Assembly (NCBI GenBank): GCA_964398055.1
Contig: CAYNLK010000004.1
Coordinates: forward strand, 62,001-126,000
DNA from: CAYNLK01 sp964398055
GTDB taxonomy: Bacteria > Chloroflexota > Anaerolineae > 4572-78 > J111
Length of the DNA: 64,000 bases
Direction: 5' to 3'
Both the position numbers and the translations under genes were made by a program. The notes below the pieces were generated by a model, which was not told the DNA's origin, searched no databases, and saw only the letters and a list, made by a program, of their open reading frames with translations. Positions 35,301-42,221 of this stretch are shown piece after piece (the stretch's first letter is position 1; each line of letters starts with the position of its first letter).

Positions 35301-36039
35301 ACAGCCGAGAGCCGGGCGGTAGTGAGCGAGTTGAGGGTGTTAAAACCTGGCCCGGTTGAAAAGCGGGTTCGCCGGGCGCGGCGGCGGCTTTGGTAAAATG
35401 AGGCTGCTCCAGAGCCGCCCGAACTTCATCGACGGTAAAGGGAAACGGGCCGCGGCGCGGTTGGACCGGTTGTCGTTGAACCGGGGAAGAGGGTTGCGGC
35501 TTGGGTGTTGGCGAAAGCGGCGGCGGCACTTTTAGGCCGAGGGCCTGGCCGACCTGGTCAACCGTAAAGGGAAATGCGGGCTGGCTCACTTTGGACTCGG
35601 GCGGAGACAACTCCCCCGCGCCAACCAGGGGCAGCTCAACCGGCTCGACGCGCTCAGTTGTGAGCGGCCGGAACTGATATTTGAGGGTTACGTCCGGGAA
35701 ACGGTTGATCACCGACCTGGTAAAATGGTCCAGTTGCCTGGGGATATTCGGCCCACCATCCGGTCGCCAGGTAGCGATTTGGCCGGCCCAGCGGCGCGCC
35801 CGCGCCAGGATGGTCTGCGTGTTCGTCGTGGTCAGGGCTGTCGGAGATCGTTGGCCTAATGGGAGAAGGTCAGCTTGGGCCGGGTCGACCTGCCTTTGCA
35901 GCCAGCGCCGGCTCCAGGGCGATAGGGCGCGCTGTAGCCAGGTGGTCCGGCCGGTGAGGGCGCGGCCAAGCGGATCACTCCCGGTCGATTCTGGTTGGGA
36001 GGGCAGATTATTTGTTAAAGCTGCCTGGTCTGTACTCAT
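32383..36039 (-). CDS. Very long proline-rich repetitive protein in the tape-measure position
   Basis: The start is the ATG at 36039 (MSTDQAALTNN), which has AAAGGGAG just upstream; the open frame begins nine codons earlier. The product is 1218 residues, dominated by Pro, Glu, Ala and Arg. The first 200 residues carry basic segments and two 'PFPFTVDxV' motifs. The middle repeats 'QRxPEADLPLVxPRPxEGV' at least seven times and includes an exact 111-residue tandem duplication. The last 25 residues (LARQIYPLIKRMLAVERDR) are helical and resemble the end of the tube paralogue at 36519. No other tape measure is seen in this cluster, and the gene lies between tube and hub genes. A length-determining or scaffold role is inference; the composition is unlike helical phage tape measures. 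Confidence 0.7.
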   Translation of the reverse strand: MSTDQAALTNNLPSQPESTGSDPLGRALTGRTTWLQRALSPWSRRWLQRQVDPAQADLLPLGQRSPTALTTTNTQTILARARRWAGQIATWRPDGGPNIPRQLDHFTRSVINRFPDVTLKYQFRPLTTERVEPVELPLVGAGELSPPESKVSQPAFPFTVDQVGQALGLKVPPPLSPTPKPQPSSPVQRQPVQPRRGPFPFTVDEVRAALEQPHFTKAAAAPGEPAFQPGQVLTPSTRSLPPGSRLYSRVEEISTPGRTERPAEPSLPPPTSPEPAQVQRSTFEPETGLPSPETPPLTRPAVETVPPSSPVERTADAGRPATQTGSSRPQAIPPEQPEPAASQRTAAPQPPQPPLELAETRPAQVSPKPDQQLSRPQPGPVDQAAPPQPIEADLAPPTVEPAEAEPAAEPPLKPALQRSPESDLPLVPPQPVEGVAGPLAAPPFESPPLSPPTTAPPLQRRAQAELPPAHSRPEAMENSPRKPVEEPIFQPDLKPTTPASLIEEPTITPVEPVAASPSSGPVVPPAVQRRPESDLPPVPPQPVEGVAGPLAAPPFESPPLSPPTTAPPLQRRAQAELPPAHSRPEAMENSPRKPVEEPIFQPDLKPTTPASLIEEPTITPVEPVAASPSSGPVVPPAVQRRPESDLPPVEPRPAEGVEGLRPEPLVPPRSAETPGPPSPAGVEPVERIRPEPLEGTGPVEGVEGVEARPTRPVIAPTPEPPPSPTPVAPPAARRTPEADLPPVRPRPAEGLETQPAKPAIAPTSEPPPPTPVAPPVSQRTPEADLPLVRPRPTEGVEGQPEPAEGRPGLAVESTSPPPPPSGQVEAKTVKTQPGQTEDVQRSIAQLLHPTGQLLAQPETETGLTLASPAPQPAPDAPAEATAAPPAPARPATVPTLPQPRPSIEQPTEPPPAPLPEPTFKPAAPPASQPVPRPDLPPTPSQPSEPVEVASLPLAEPEAPPPQLGAAVAEEVRVTPGEAPLPVVRPAVQRKPELPLPLVQPQPELAAESGPELIERLPAEPVAALPEIAPPRAGTELETDLNREVLTRAKLSSDLPLIKPRPAIQRTPDRSKIADQPTAIPPGSATPPEHPAPSPTARSAELSSLPLAPPIRVEITSSAEAGKNETARPPARVPSAPVTQVAVAQRQPAEPGITTPTGEAPLLVAPAVVVQRAEENGLVSSSQETESGQAAADLDKLARQIYPLIKRMLAVERDRRPFR
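34095..34760 (-). repeat. Tandem 333-bp exact duplication inside proline-rich gene
   Basis: The segment 34095-34427 is repeated at 34428-34760 with, as far as I can read, no differences, and a partial third copy follows for about 20 bases. The period of 333 is 111 codons, so the frame is kept. Lack of silent changes means the duplication is recent. Confidence 0.9.
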
Positions 36040-36056
36040 TGCTCCCTTTGTTGGCT

Positions 36057-36500
36057 TCAGGCCCAATCTTTCATTTGCAGGCCGTGATGAATCAGCTCCA
36101 GGGTTTCAATGGCCACTTCATTGCCGGTGCTGTTCAGGCTGGGGCCGGTCCACTTAACCGGATAGGCTTTGTCTAAAATCCATTCCTTAACTTTGGTCCG
36201 GTCGGTGCTGTACAACTTGATGGATACATTACGCCGGACCACTTTGCCGTCGTATAAACCTTCCTGAAACCAGTTCCAGAGTTCGTTGCCGGCCAGGCCG
36301 TGCTTCAAAGTAACCCTGGACTGCTCGATGCGGTCGGGGAGTTGATGGACATAGTTATTAACACCTCCCTCGGGTTGGGGATGAACCTTGCGTTCTACGC
36401 TCAGCCCACTACACTCGGTGAACCAACCCTGAACCTGCTCGCCTATCTCTACCGCAAATCTGAAACCGGTTACGGGATCAGCCCGTTCCATGATGGTCAT
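36057..36500 (-). CDS. Tail tube protein, gp19-like, paralogue 3
   Basis: This is a 147-residue protein of the T4-like gp19/CIS tube family: PVTGFRFAVEIGEQVQGWFT, then ECSGLSVERKVHPQPEGGVN and LKHGLAGNELWNWFQEGLYD. Three tube paralogues lie in this cluster; this and the next one are close to each other (ERxDPxxGFRFxVEI). It begins after a strong TAGGAGGTAGGG ribosome-binding site. In Afp-type particles one tube paralogue forms most of the tube and others cap the baseplate end. It ends 17 bases before the proline-rich gene. Confidence 0.92.
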   Translation of the reverse strand: MTIMERADPVTGFRFAVEIGEQVQGWFTECSGLSVERKVHPQPEGGVNNYVHQLPDRIEQSRVTLKHGLAGNELWNWFQEGLYDGKVVRRNVSIKLYSTDRTKVKEWILDKAYPVKWTGPSLNSTGNEVAIETLELIHHGLQMKDWA

Positions 36501-36518
36501 CCCTACCTCCTGCTATGC

Positions 36519-37118
36519 TCACTCACCCCGTCCCAGCCGGTCCCGTTCAATTCTTAATTCTTGCCTGAGCAGGGCATACACCTTTTTGGCCAGGGTGGGC
36601 AAGTCAACTTGATCGGCCGGGGCGGCCGGCTCAACCTCTTGAGAATCCAGGTTGCGTTGGGCAACCGAACCAGGCGAGCCAACCGACGAACCATTGCCGG
36701 CATCCTGGACCAGCTCCAGGCTTTCAATAGGAATTTCTCGGCTACCACTATTGAAATTAGAACTGCTCCATTTGACCGGATAGGTGTTGGTCAATTCCCA
36801 ACGCTGCGCCTCGGTCTGATCTGCCTTGAACAAAATGATCGACACGTGGCGAGGTTTAACCTGGCCGTTATATTGGCCTTGTTGGAGCCAGTCCCAAAGC
36901 TCATTGCCGGCCAGCCCGCGCTTGAGGGTAACATTAGCCGCTTTAAGCCGGCCTGGTAACTGGTGGACAAAATAGTTAACTCCCCCTTCAGGCTGGGGCG
37001 TTATTTCTCGCTCCAGGCTCAGGTTGCTACATTCGGTGAACCAACCAACGATCACCCCCTCGATCTCCACGCCAAAGCGGAAACCGGCCAGGGGGTCGAT
37101 GCGCTCCATTGCCGTCAC
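36519..37118 (-). CDS. Tail tube protein, gp19-like, paralogue 2, with C-terminal extension
   Basis: The start is chosen as GTG at 37118. This makes the N terminus (M)TAMERIDPLAGFRF line up with MTIMERADPVTGFRF of the neighbouring paralogue, and GGAG lies 6 bases upstream; the open frame could also begin at a TTG at 37130. The product is 199 residues. After the tube fold (about 140 residues) it has a linker and a helical tail (VDLPTLAKKVYALLRQELR, then IERDRL). The tail resembles the end of the proline-rich protein. Tube proteins usually lack such a tail, so this copy may sit at the baseplate or bind another component. Confidence 0.88.
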   Translation of the reverse strand: MTAMERIDPLAGFRFGVEIEGVIVGWFTECSNLSLEREITPQPEGGVNYFVHQLPGRLKAANVTLKRGLAGNELWDWLQQGQYNGQVKPRHVSIILFKADQTEAQRWELTNTYPVKWSSSNFNSGSREIPIESLELVQDAGNGSSVGSPGSVAQRNLDSQEVEPAAPADQVDLPTLAKKVYALLRQELRIERDRLGRGE

Positions 37119-37269
37119 GTTTTGCTCCAAAAATGGTCATTTTGCCGGCCAAACTGTTGGCTCGTCCAGCAATTAGACCAGCCGATAGTTTGGGCTACAA
37201 AATATGTTTACAGCCAGAGTTGGCCGATGGCTGACCCGCCGGGGGCCAGCCATCTAGGCCAATGAGGGG

Positions 37270-37413
37270 TTATTTAGCCATAGCCTGGTTTAGCCGTCGA
37301 TTGATATTGGCAATCTCCTGGACCCAGCGCTGCCGTTCGGGATGTTCCATCAGCAGAATATCCGAGCGGGGCCAATGGAAATGGTAAGCAATGTAGGCTA
37401 CCTCCTCATACAT
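37270..37413 (-). CDS. Small DUF6760-like CIS protein
   Basis: A 47-residue ORF, too short for most ORF lists, fills the gap between the tail-assembly gene and the tube paralogue. It reads MYEEVAYIAYHFHWPRSDIL, then MEHPERQRWVQEIANINRRL. The pattern 'YEEVAYIAYHFHW...EHPERRRWV..I..IN' is that of a small family found in CIS clusters beside tube genes. The ATG at 37413 has GGAG three bases away. The frame also runs upstream to an in-frame TGA without another ATG (V-G-Y-P-L-E-R-M), so a non-ATG start closer to the upstream stop is possible. It overlaps or abuts the upstream gene, suggesting coupling. Confidence 0.8.
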   Translation of the reverse strand: MYEEVAYIAYHFHWPRSDILLMEHPERQRWVQEIANINRRLNQAMAK

Positions 37414-37430
37414 GCGCTCCAGGGGGTAGC

Positions 37431-37802
37431 CTACAACGCCCCCCCCAATTCAGCTAAATCCACCTCAAATTTGGTCTGGCAAGCCGGGCACTCAACCGGA
37501 ATAGTCGAGGCGCCTTCCTCGTTAATCCGGCGGTAAAAGGCTTGCAGGTAGGCCAGGTCGGCGGCAAAGAGATTTTCGATGACTCCGGTATTGATGGCGG
37601 TCAGCGTGCCCAATTTGGTGATCACCCGCGCCAGCAGAATGACCACCAGGTAAGCCTGATTCTCGCGCACCCGGCGGTCATTTAGGGGAATGATCTCGTC
37701 CATGGCGGTGGCCAGGCGCATCACCCCCTGCCGGTGCAAGTTGCCGTCCTGGTCAACGTAGCCACGCGGCAGAGTGAACTCAAATTCAGTCTGCAGGCTC
37801 AT
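37431..37802 (-). CDS. CIS tail-assembly protein with CxxC motif
   Basis: This is a 123-residue protein: FEFTLPRGYVDQDGNLHRQG, 'MRLATAMDEIIPLNDRRVRE', then a helical section and EGASTIPVECPACQTKFEV. It resembles phage tail assembly (gp41/chaperone-type) proteins found beside the tube gene in CIS clusters. The CPAC at the end is half of a zinc ribbon; no second pair is visible, so a metal site would need a dimer. It starts 6 bases after tube paralogue 1. It probably acts during tube or baseplate assembly and not in the particle itself. Confidence 0.75.
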   Translation of the reverse strand: MSLQTEFEFTLPRGYVDQDGNLHRQGVMRLATAMDEIIPLNDRRVRENQAYLVVILLARVITKLGTLTAINTGVIENLFAADLAYLQAFYRRINEEGASTIPVECPACQTKFEVDLAELGGAL

Positions 37803-37808
37803 CGCTTA

Positions 37809-38267
37809 CTACTTGGTCCGGACAATGTATTCATGGACGAGAGTCAGCTCCTCGGCCACAATCTCATTGCTGTCTGATTTGGGCGCTGGCCCCGTTACTT
37901 TCGACGGCCAGGCATTCTTGAAATCCCACTGGGCAACCGCTTTGAGAGCCTGGTCGAACATAATGATCGAACCGTTTTTGCGCGCCCCTTTTACATCACC
38001 ATCTTCAACCATCTTGCGCCACTTCCAGATATCCAGATTGGAAGTGATGCCCCGCTTGAGGGTGATGTCACCCCATTTCAGCCGGCCTGGTATTTTGAGC
38101 ACGGTCTGAATCCCTTTTTCGTTGACCACCTTCTGTTCGGCCACTTCAGATTCTGACCCAATCCCGCTGACCTCGGTGAAGTAGCCCTGGATAACACCTT
38201 GAACGTCTAAGGCAAAATGAAAGCCAATTAGGGGATCTTCGCGTCCGGTATCTACTGCACTTGGCAT
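37809..38267 (-). CDS. Tail tube protein, gp19-like, paralogue 1 (main tube candidate)
   Basis: This is a 152-residue protein: EDPLIGFHFALDVQGVIQGY, then FTEVSGIGSESEVAEQKVV and LKRGITSNLDIWKWRKMVED. It is the closest of the three copies to the sheath gene, the usual place of the major tube subunit. It ends NEIVAEELTLVHEYIVR, the standard final strand. A TAGGAGGT ribosome-binding site precedes the ATG. The three tube paralogues with one sheath gene contrast with Afp, which has two tube and three sheath genes. Confidence 0.93.
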   Translation of the reverse strand: MPSAVDTGREDPLIGFHFALDVQGVIQGYFTEVSGIGSESEVAEQKVVNEKGIQTVLKIPGRLKWGDITLKRGITSNLDIWKWRKMVEDGDVKGARKNGSIIMFDQALKAVAQWDFKNAWPSKVTGPAPKSDSNEIVAEELTLVHEYIVRTK

Positions 38268-38441
38268 AGTGTTTACCTCCTACGATAGTTTGTCAGTTTG
38301 ATAGTCTGTTAGTTAGAGTTAGTTGGTTAGTTGGTTTGTTGGTTAGTTTGTTTGTTTGTTGGACCATTCTTGGGAAAAGGGGACCAACCTGGCTGGAGCT
38401 GCCGGTTCGTCCTCCCAACCAACCATCCACCCCCTAACTCA

Positions 38442-40109
38442 TCATCCAGGGCCGGCCCACTGGCTGATGCGGAAGATGACAAATTCAGCCGGTTTGACCG
38501 GGCACATGCCGATCTCGATGAACAATTGGCCCACGTCTCGGACTGAAGCCGGATTCAGCTCTTCGTCACATTTTACATAGAAGGCCTGATCCGGGGTGGT
38601 GCCAAAGAGCGCCCCCTGCGCCCACACGCTGGTCAAAAAGGCCGACACATCCCGCACAATTCTAGCCCACAAGCTCGGCTCATTCGGCTCAAACACAATC
38701 CACTGTGTGCCTCGCTCGATCGACTTTTCAACATAGTTGAACAGCCGCCGTACATTCAGGTAACGCCAGGAGGGGTTGCTGCTGAGCGTGCGCGCCCCCC
38801 AAACCCGGATACCCATGCCCGGAAAAGCCCGGATAACGTTGATGCCGATAGGGTTCAGAGTGTCGTGTTCCCCTTTGGTGGTGTTGTAGGCCAGGCCAGT
38901 CGCGCCGCCGACGACCTCATTGGCCGGGGCTTTGTGCACCCCGCGGGTATTATCGGTGCGGGCCCAGATACCGGCCATATGGCCGGACGGTGGAATCAAC
39001 ATCGGCGCATTTTTGACCGGATCCATCACCTTGATCCAGGGATAGTAGAGGGTGGCATAACTGGAGTCGTAGCCGGCCGTGTCCATCCGCCATTTTTTGA
39101 TCTGCTGCGGGTTCATGTTGGGCGGCGAGTCCAGGATAGCGACCCGGTCGCCCATCCGTTCGCAGTGAGCAATGATGAGAGTCTGGACTCCTTTGACCAT
39201 CTCCAGATCAAGCTTTTGGCCGGGCATCGTGGTCATCAAATCCGGCACCACTACCATCGTTACATCGTCGAGGGATTCAAGGCCTTCCACCCCGGTTCGG
39301 TCGATTACGTCGCCCTGAAAATCGGAGTAGGTAGCCGGCTCGATCAGTTTTGTTTCGATATTGAGGGTTTGTTCCTGCGCCTTGGGCATCAGCTTGGCCA
39401 GGGGCGCCGAGGGATCGGGGATCAACAACTCAATCAGCTCCGGCGCTTTGTTGTTGCGATAGGCCACCCGGACCTCTTTTTTGCCATCGGTTGTCTCAAC
39501 TTCGGCCAGGGCCACCTCTCGCAGCACTTCTTTAGGCAGCCAGGCGCCGGTCACACCCTGCCGTTCGACGGTGAGATTGAATATAGGCGTTCCGCCGGCG
39601 GCTTCAGGGGCTGGAGCTTCTTCAGCCTCGCCTTCTTTGGCTTTAGCCTCGCCTTTCTTGGCCGCCGGTTTCTCTTCGGGCGCGGGCAGAGCCGGCAAAT
39701 CAACTTTGACCCGCAAACGTAAACCGTCGAAGCCGGCCTGTCTGGCTCTGACAATCAGTTGGGGTTTGCCGTCGCCGCCGAGCAGGGCCGCCTGGGCCTT
39801 GGGGATCGTTTTGACACTCAGAACATAGCAGCGTGAACCACCGTTCAAAAAGTAACCGTAAACGGCGTGAGGCATGTAAGCGCCTTCTACAAAATTACCA
39901 AATCGCTCCACATATTGGGTCCAGTTGGTGACCAATAATGGTTTGCCCAGCACGTCTGTGATGAGAGTTTCGCCATCAACCTGTTCGGCCAATTGGGCCT
40001 TTTCCGAAAAGCCCACGAAGACGGGCATGGCTGTACCAACGCCTTCAATCGGCTTGGGGCCGCGATCCACTTCTTCTACATAGACGCCCGGTGATAGATA
40101 TTCTGGCAT
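38442..40109 (-). CDS. Contractile tail sheath protein
   Basis: The start is the ATG at 40109 (MPEYLSPGVYVEEVDRGPKP), with a perfect AAGGAGGT upstream; the longer open frame is not sheath-like. The product is 555 residues. MPEYLSPGVYVEE is the standard sheath opening, and the end (LFIEIGMCPVKPAEFVIFRI) is the standard C terminus that interlocks with the next subunit. A charged Lys/Glu/Ala/Pro-rich segment at about residues 140-172 (APEEKPAAKKGEAKAKEGEA) interrupts the outer domain. Only one sheath gene is present. The 174-base gap downstream holds a GTTAGTTG-type repetitive run. Confidence 0.95.
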   Translation of the reverse strand: MPEYLSPGVYVEEVDRGPKPIEGVGTAMPVFVGFSEKAQLAEQVDGETLITDVLGKPLLVTNWTQYVERFGNFVEGAYMPHAVYGYFLNGGSRCYVLSVKTIPKAQAALLGGDGKPQLIVRARQAGFDGLRLRVKVDLPALPAPEEKPAAKKGEAKAKEGEAEEAPAPEAAGGTPIFNLTVERQGVTGAWLPKEVLREVALAEVETTDGKKEVRVAYRNNKAPELIELLIPDPSAPLAKLMPKAQEQTLNIETKLIEPATYSDFQGDVIDRTGVEGLESLDDVTMVVVPDLMTTMPGQKLDLEMVKGVQTLIIAHCERMGDRVAILDSPPNMNPQQIKKWRMDTAGYDSSYATLYYPWIKVMDPVKNAPMLIPPSGHMAGIWARTDNTRGVHKAPANEVVGGATGLAYNTTKGEHDTLNPIGINVIRAFPGMGIRVWGARTLSSNPSWRYLNVRRLFNYVEKSIERGTQWIVFEPNEPSLWARIVRDVSAFLTSVWAQGALFGTTPDQAFYVKCDEELNPASVRDVGQLFIEIGMCPVKPAEFVIFRISQWAGPG

Positions 40110-40376
40110 TATGACCTCCTTGAAATAGGTTGCACCTCTTGAATAATGGGTGAGGCATTCAAATTTGTTCAACTCGCCAGAGGCGTTTCGCTCTGTAACG
40201 GACATCTCTGGCTATTTCAGATTTTGTTTGGGGTCATCACCTCCTTTGTTCGGGGTGCGTTCTGAATTTTGGAATACACCCTGCGCTACATTTGGTTTTC
40301 TATTAAAGCACAAACCCCAATTTTGGGCTTTGGTAGCTGACCCAAGGCCCCAAAATGCAATGACTTGCCGGGTATG

Positions 40377-41213
40377 TTATAATTCAAGGTCATAATCCGG
40401 CGACGGAACCGTAACCTTGTAACTGTTCAATTTGCGGCCTTTCACCGTGACATCCAGGGTATAGTGACCCGCTTTCAGGTTGCCGATAACAAAGCGACCC
40501 TCCGGCTGGAGCAAGACGTCTTGTTTCATCTCTACCAGGGTCAGGCGGACCTCTTCCAGCGGTTTGGCGCTGTGCAATCTGCCGCCAATGGTCCAAAATT
40601 GATCCGGCTCGGTTTCGTCATCCAATTGTTGTAGCTGCGGTTGTCTGGAGGGACCGATCCGCAGTTCGCGCGTCCGCACCAGCGGACCGGTGACGGGTTG
40701 GTACGGATTGAGGGCCAGCGTAACAATACAACTGATCGAGGGGCGCTGCTCGTTGTCCATGGCGCTCCACAAGTCGGCCGGATTGCGCAGCTCTTCTTCC
40801 TGGGCCACCATCAGCGGAATGGGCACCGGCTGGTCTTGTAGAGTCTCCGGCAGCAACTCTTCCGGGAGAGTGGGAAAACGGAAGAGGGCCATCAGGGTGC
40901 GGCTCAACAGCCGGTGTTCGTCCTCCGGTTCATTGGCCCAGGCCGTAATCATATAGTGCAGGTCCATGCGCACCGGTCTGCGCCGCTTGACGGCCTGGCC
41001 GTTGCCGCTTATCTCAACTTCCCACATCGGCTGGGCCTGACGCAATTTCTTGTTTTCGTTGAGGTCGTGAAGGAATAGATTGAGGGTAGGCCGGCTCAAA
41101 CGGGCCGACCATTCCCGCCTGGGCTGGTCAAAAGCAATATCGATTTCGCCATTTTTGATGGGCAGTTCCCGGATGAGTAACTGCCGCAGGACTTCGTCTA
41201 AATCATCGATCAT
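40377..41213 (-). CDS. DUF4255-type tail terminator/cap protein (Afp16-type)
   Basis: This is a 278-residue protein. DUF4255 features are clear: IDDLDEVLRQLLIRELPIKN, then RLSRPTLNLFLHDLNENKKL and RRPVRMDLHYMITAWANEPE. A second beta domain at the C terminus (WTIGGRLHSAKPLEEVRLTL) resembles a carboxypeptidase-regulatory fold. In Afp/PVC particles this protein caps the tube and sheath and ends growth. It precedes the sheath by 267 bases, a gap that should hold the sheath promoter or leader. Confidence 0.92.
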   Translation of the reverse strand: MIDDLDEVLRQLLIRELPIKNGEIDIAFDQPRREWSARLSRPTLNLFLHDLNENKKLRQAQPMWEVEISGNGQAVKRRRPVRMDLHYMITAWANEPEDEHRLLSRTLMALFRFPTLPEELLPETLQDQPVPIPLMVAQEEELRNPADLWSAMDNEQRPSISCIVTLALNPYQPVTGPLVRTRELRIGPSRQPQLQQLDDETEPDQFWTIGGRLHSAKPLEEVRLTLVEMKQDVLLQPEGRFVIGNLKAGHYTLDVTVKGRKLNSYKVTVPSPDYDLEL

Positions 41214-41229
41214 AATTTTAGTCCGTGGT

Positions 41230-41299
41230 CGGTGATCAGTAGTCAGTGATCAGTGATCAGTGATCAGTGATCAGTGATCAGTGATCGGTGATCAGTGAT
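41230..41299. repeat. Seven-base tandem repeat array, ten units
   Basis: Exactly ten units: CGGTGAT, CAGTAGT, six CAGTGAT, CGGTGAT, CAGTGAT. The array lies between the DUF4157 and DUF4255 genes. With the arrays at 13665 and 26571 it shows a shared seven-base period but unrelated sequence. Confidence 0.93.
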
Positions 41300-41342
41300 C
41301 GTAATATGGAGTTACTGCCTACTGTTGACTGATAACTAAAAA

Positions 41343-42170
41343 CTATTCGCCTTGCTTCATCTGAATTTCTTCTTCCTCTTCCTGGTGTTGGAGGGTTTTC
41401 ATCTGGATTTCCTCTTCGTCCTCTTGGCGCTGGAGGGGCTTCATCTGAATTTCTTCTTCCTCTTCCTGGCGCTGGAGGGTTTTCATCTGGATTTCCTCTT
41501 CGTCCTCTTGGCGCTGGAGGGGCTTCATCTGAATTTCTTCTTCCTCTTCCTGGCGCTGGACACCGCCCATCGTTTGAGTAGCATTGTCACTACCAGGATT
41601 GACAGCCTGTTTGGCCAGGGCGTCGGCTTCTTGTTCAAAAGCATCGCCGGCCGGGCGAACGGTCATCCCGCCGCCGCTGCCGCCGACCCGGCCGGTACCC
41701 TGCTGGACGACGTGGGTCAATTCGTGGGCCAGCAGCTCCCGGCCGCTGCCAGAGTGGGGGTCATATTCACCCTGTTTGAAGAAAATATCGGCGCCGGTGG
41801 TAAAGGCTTTGGCGCTAAGCTGCTGGTTCAACTCGTCGGATTCAGGCGAAGTATGGACGCGCACATTGCTAAAATCATAGCCCATGCCCTCACTCATCTG
41901 CTTTTGCACCGTGCCATCCAGGGCCTGACCGCTGCCCCGGGCCCGGTTGATTCGGCTGGCCGTCTCTTCGTCCAGGTCAAAACCGTCCGCGCCCCCTTCG
42001 CGCTGAGTTAACAATCGCTGCACGGCCCGGTTACCGACCTGCTTTTGCAGGCGCAGCACCGCCGCCGCACCCAGTTCAGGGCCAGTTGGTTGTTGCTTGG
42101 CCGGCGCTTGGTCAACCATTTCGGGCCGCTTGATTTGTTTCTTTTCATCCGCGGCAAAATCTTTAGTCAT
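41343..42170 (-). CDS. DUF4157 metallopeptidase-like CIS-associated protein
   Basis: This is a 275-residue protein. Near residue 41 it has LQKQVGNRAVQRLL, the motif shared with two other genes here. DUF4157 follows: 'DFSNVRVHTSPESDELNQQL', then AKAFTTGADIFFKQGEY and the zinc-site HELTH at residues 149-153, with a likely third ligand at Glu181 (EQEADALA). The last 70 residues are five 14-residue units (QRQEDEEEIQMKT). DUF4157 is a well-known marker of CIS loci and toxins, and may process or load cargo. This protein has no further toxin domain, so it may be a loader or a processed leader. It lies 51 bases after the RasGAP-like gene. Confidence 0.9.
   Translation of the reverse strand: MTKDFAADEKKQIKRPEMVDQAPAKQQPTGPELGAAAVLRLQKQVGNRAVQRLLTQREGGADGFDLDEETASRINRARGSGQALDGTVQKQMSEGMGYDFSNVRVHTSPESDELNQQLSAKAFTTGADIFFKQGEYDPHSGSGRELLAHELTHVVQQGTGRVGGSGGGMTVRPAGDAFEQEADALAKQAVNPGSDNATQTMGGVQRQEEEEEIQMKPLQRQEDEEEIQMKTLQRQEEEEEIQMKPLQRQEDEEEIQMKTLQHQEEEEEIQMKQGE
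41346..41561 (-). repeat. 42-bp coding repeat, five units alternating A-B-A-B-A
   Basis: Two unit types alternate, QRQEEEEEIQMKP and QRQEDEEEIQMKT, so the true period is 84 bases. Units of the same type are nearly identical at DNA level, implying recent amplification. The peptide is strongly acidic. Confidence 0.9.
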
Positions 42171-42221
42171 TGATGCGCTCCTTTGCTGCGTTATGATAAC
42201 ACCTTTTACTTCGCCTCACTC

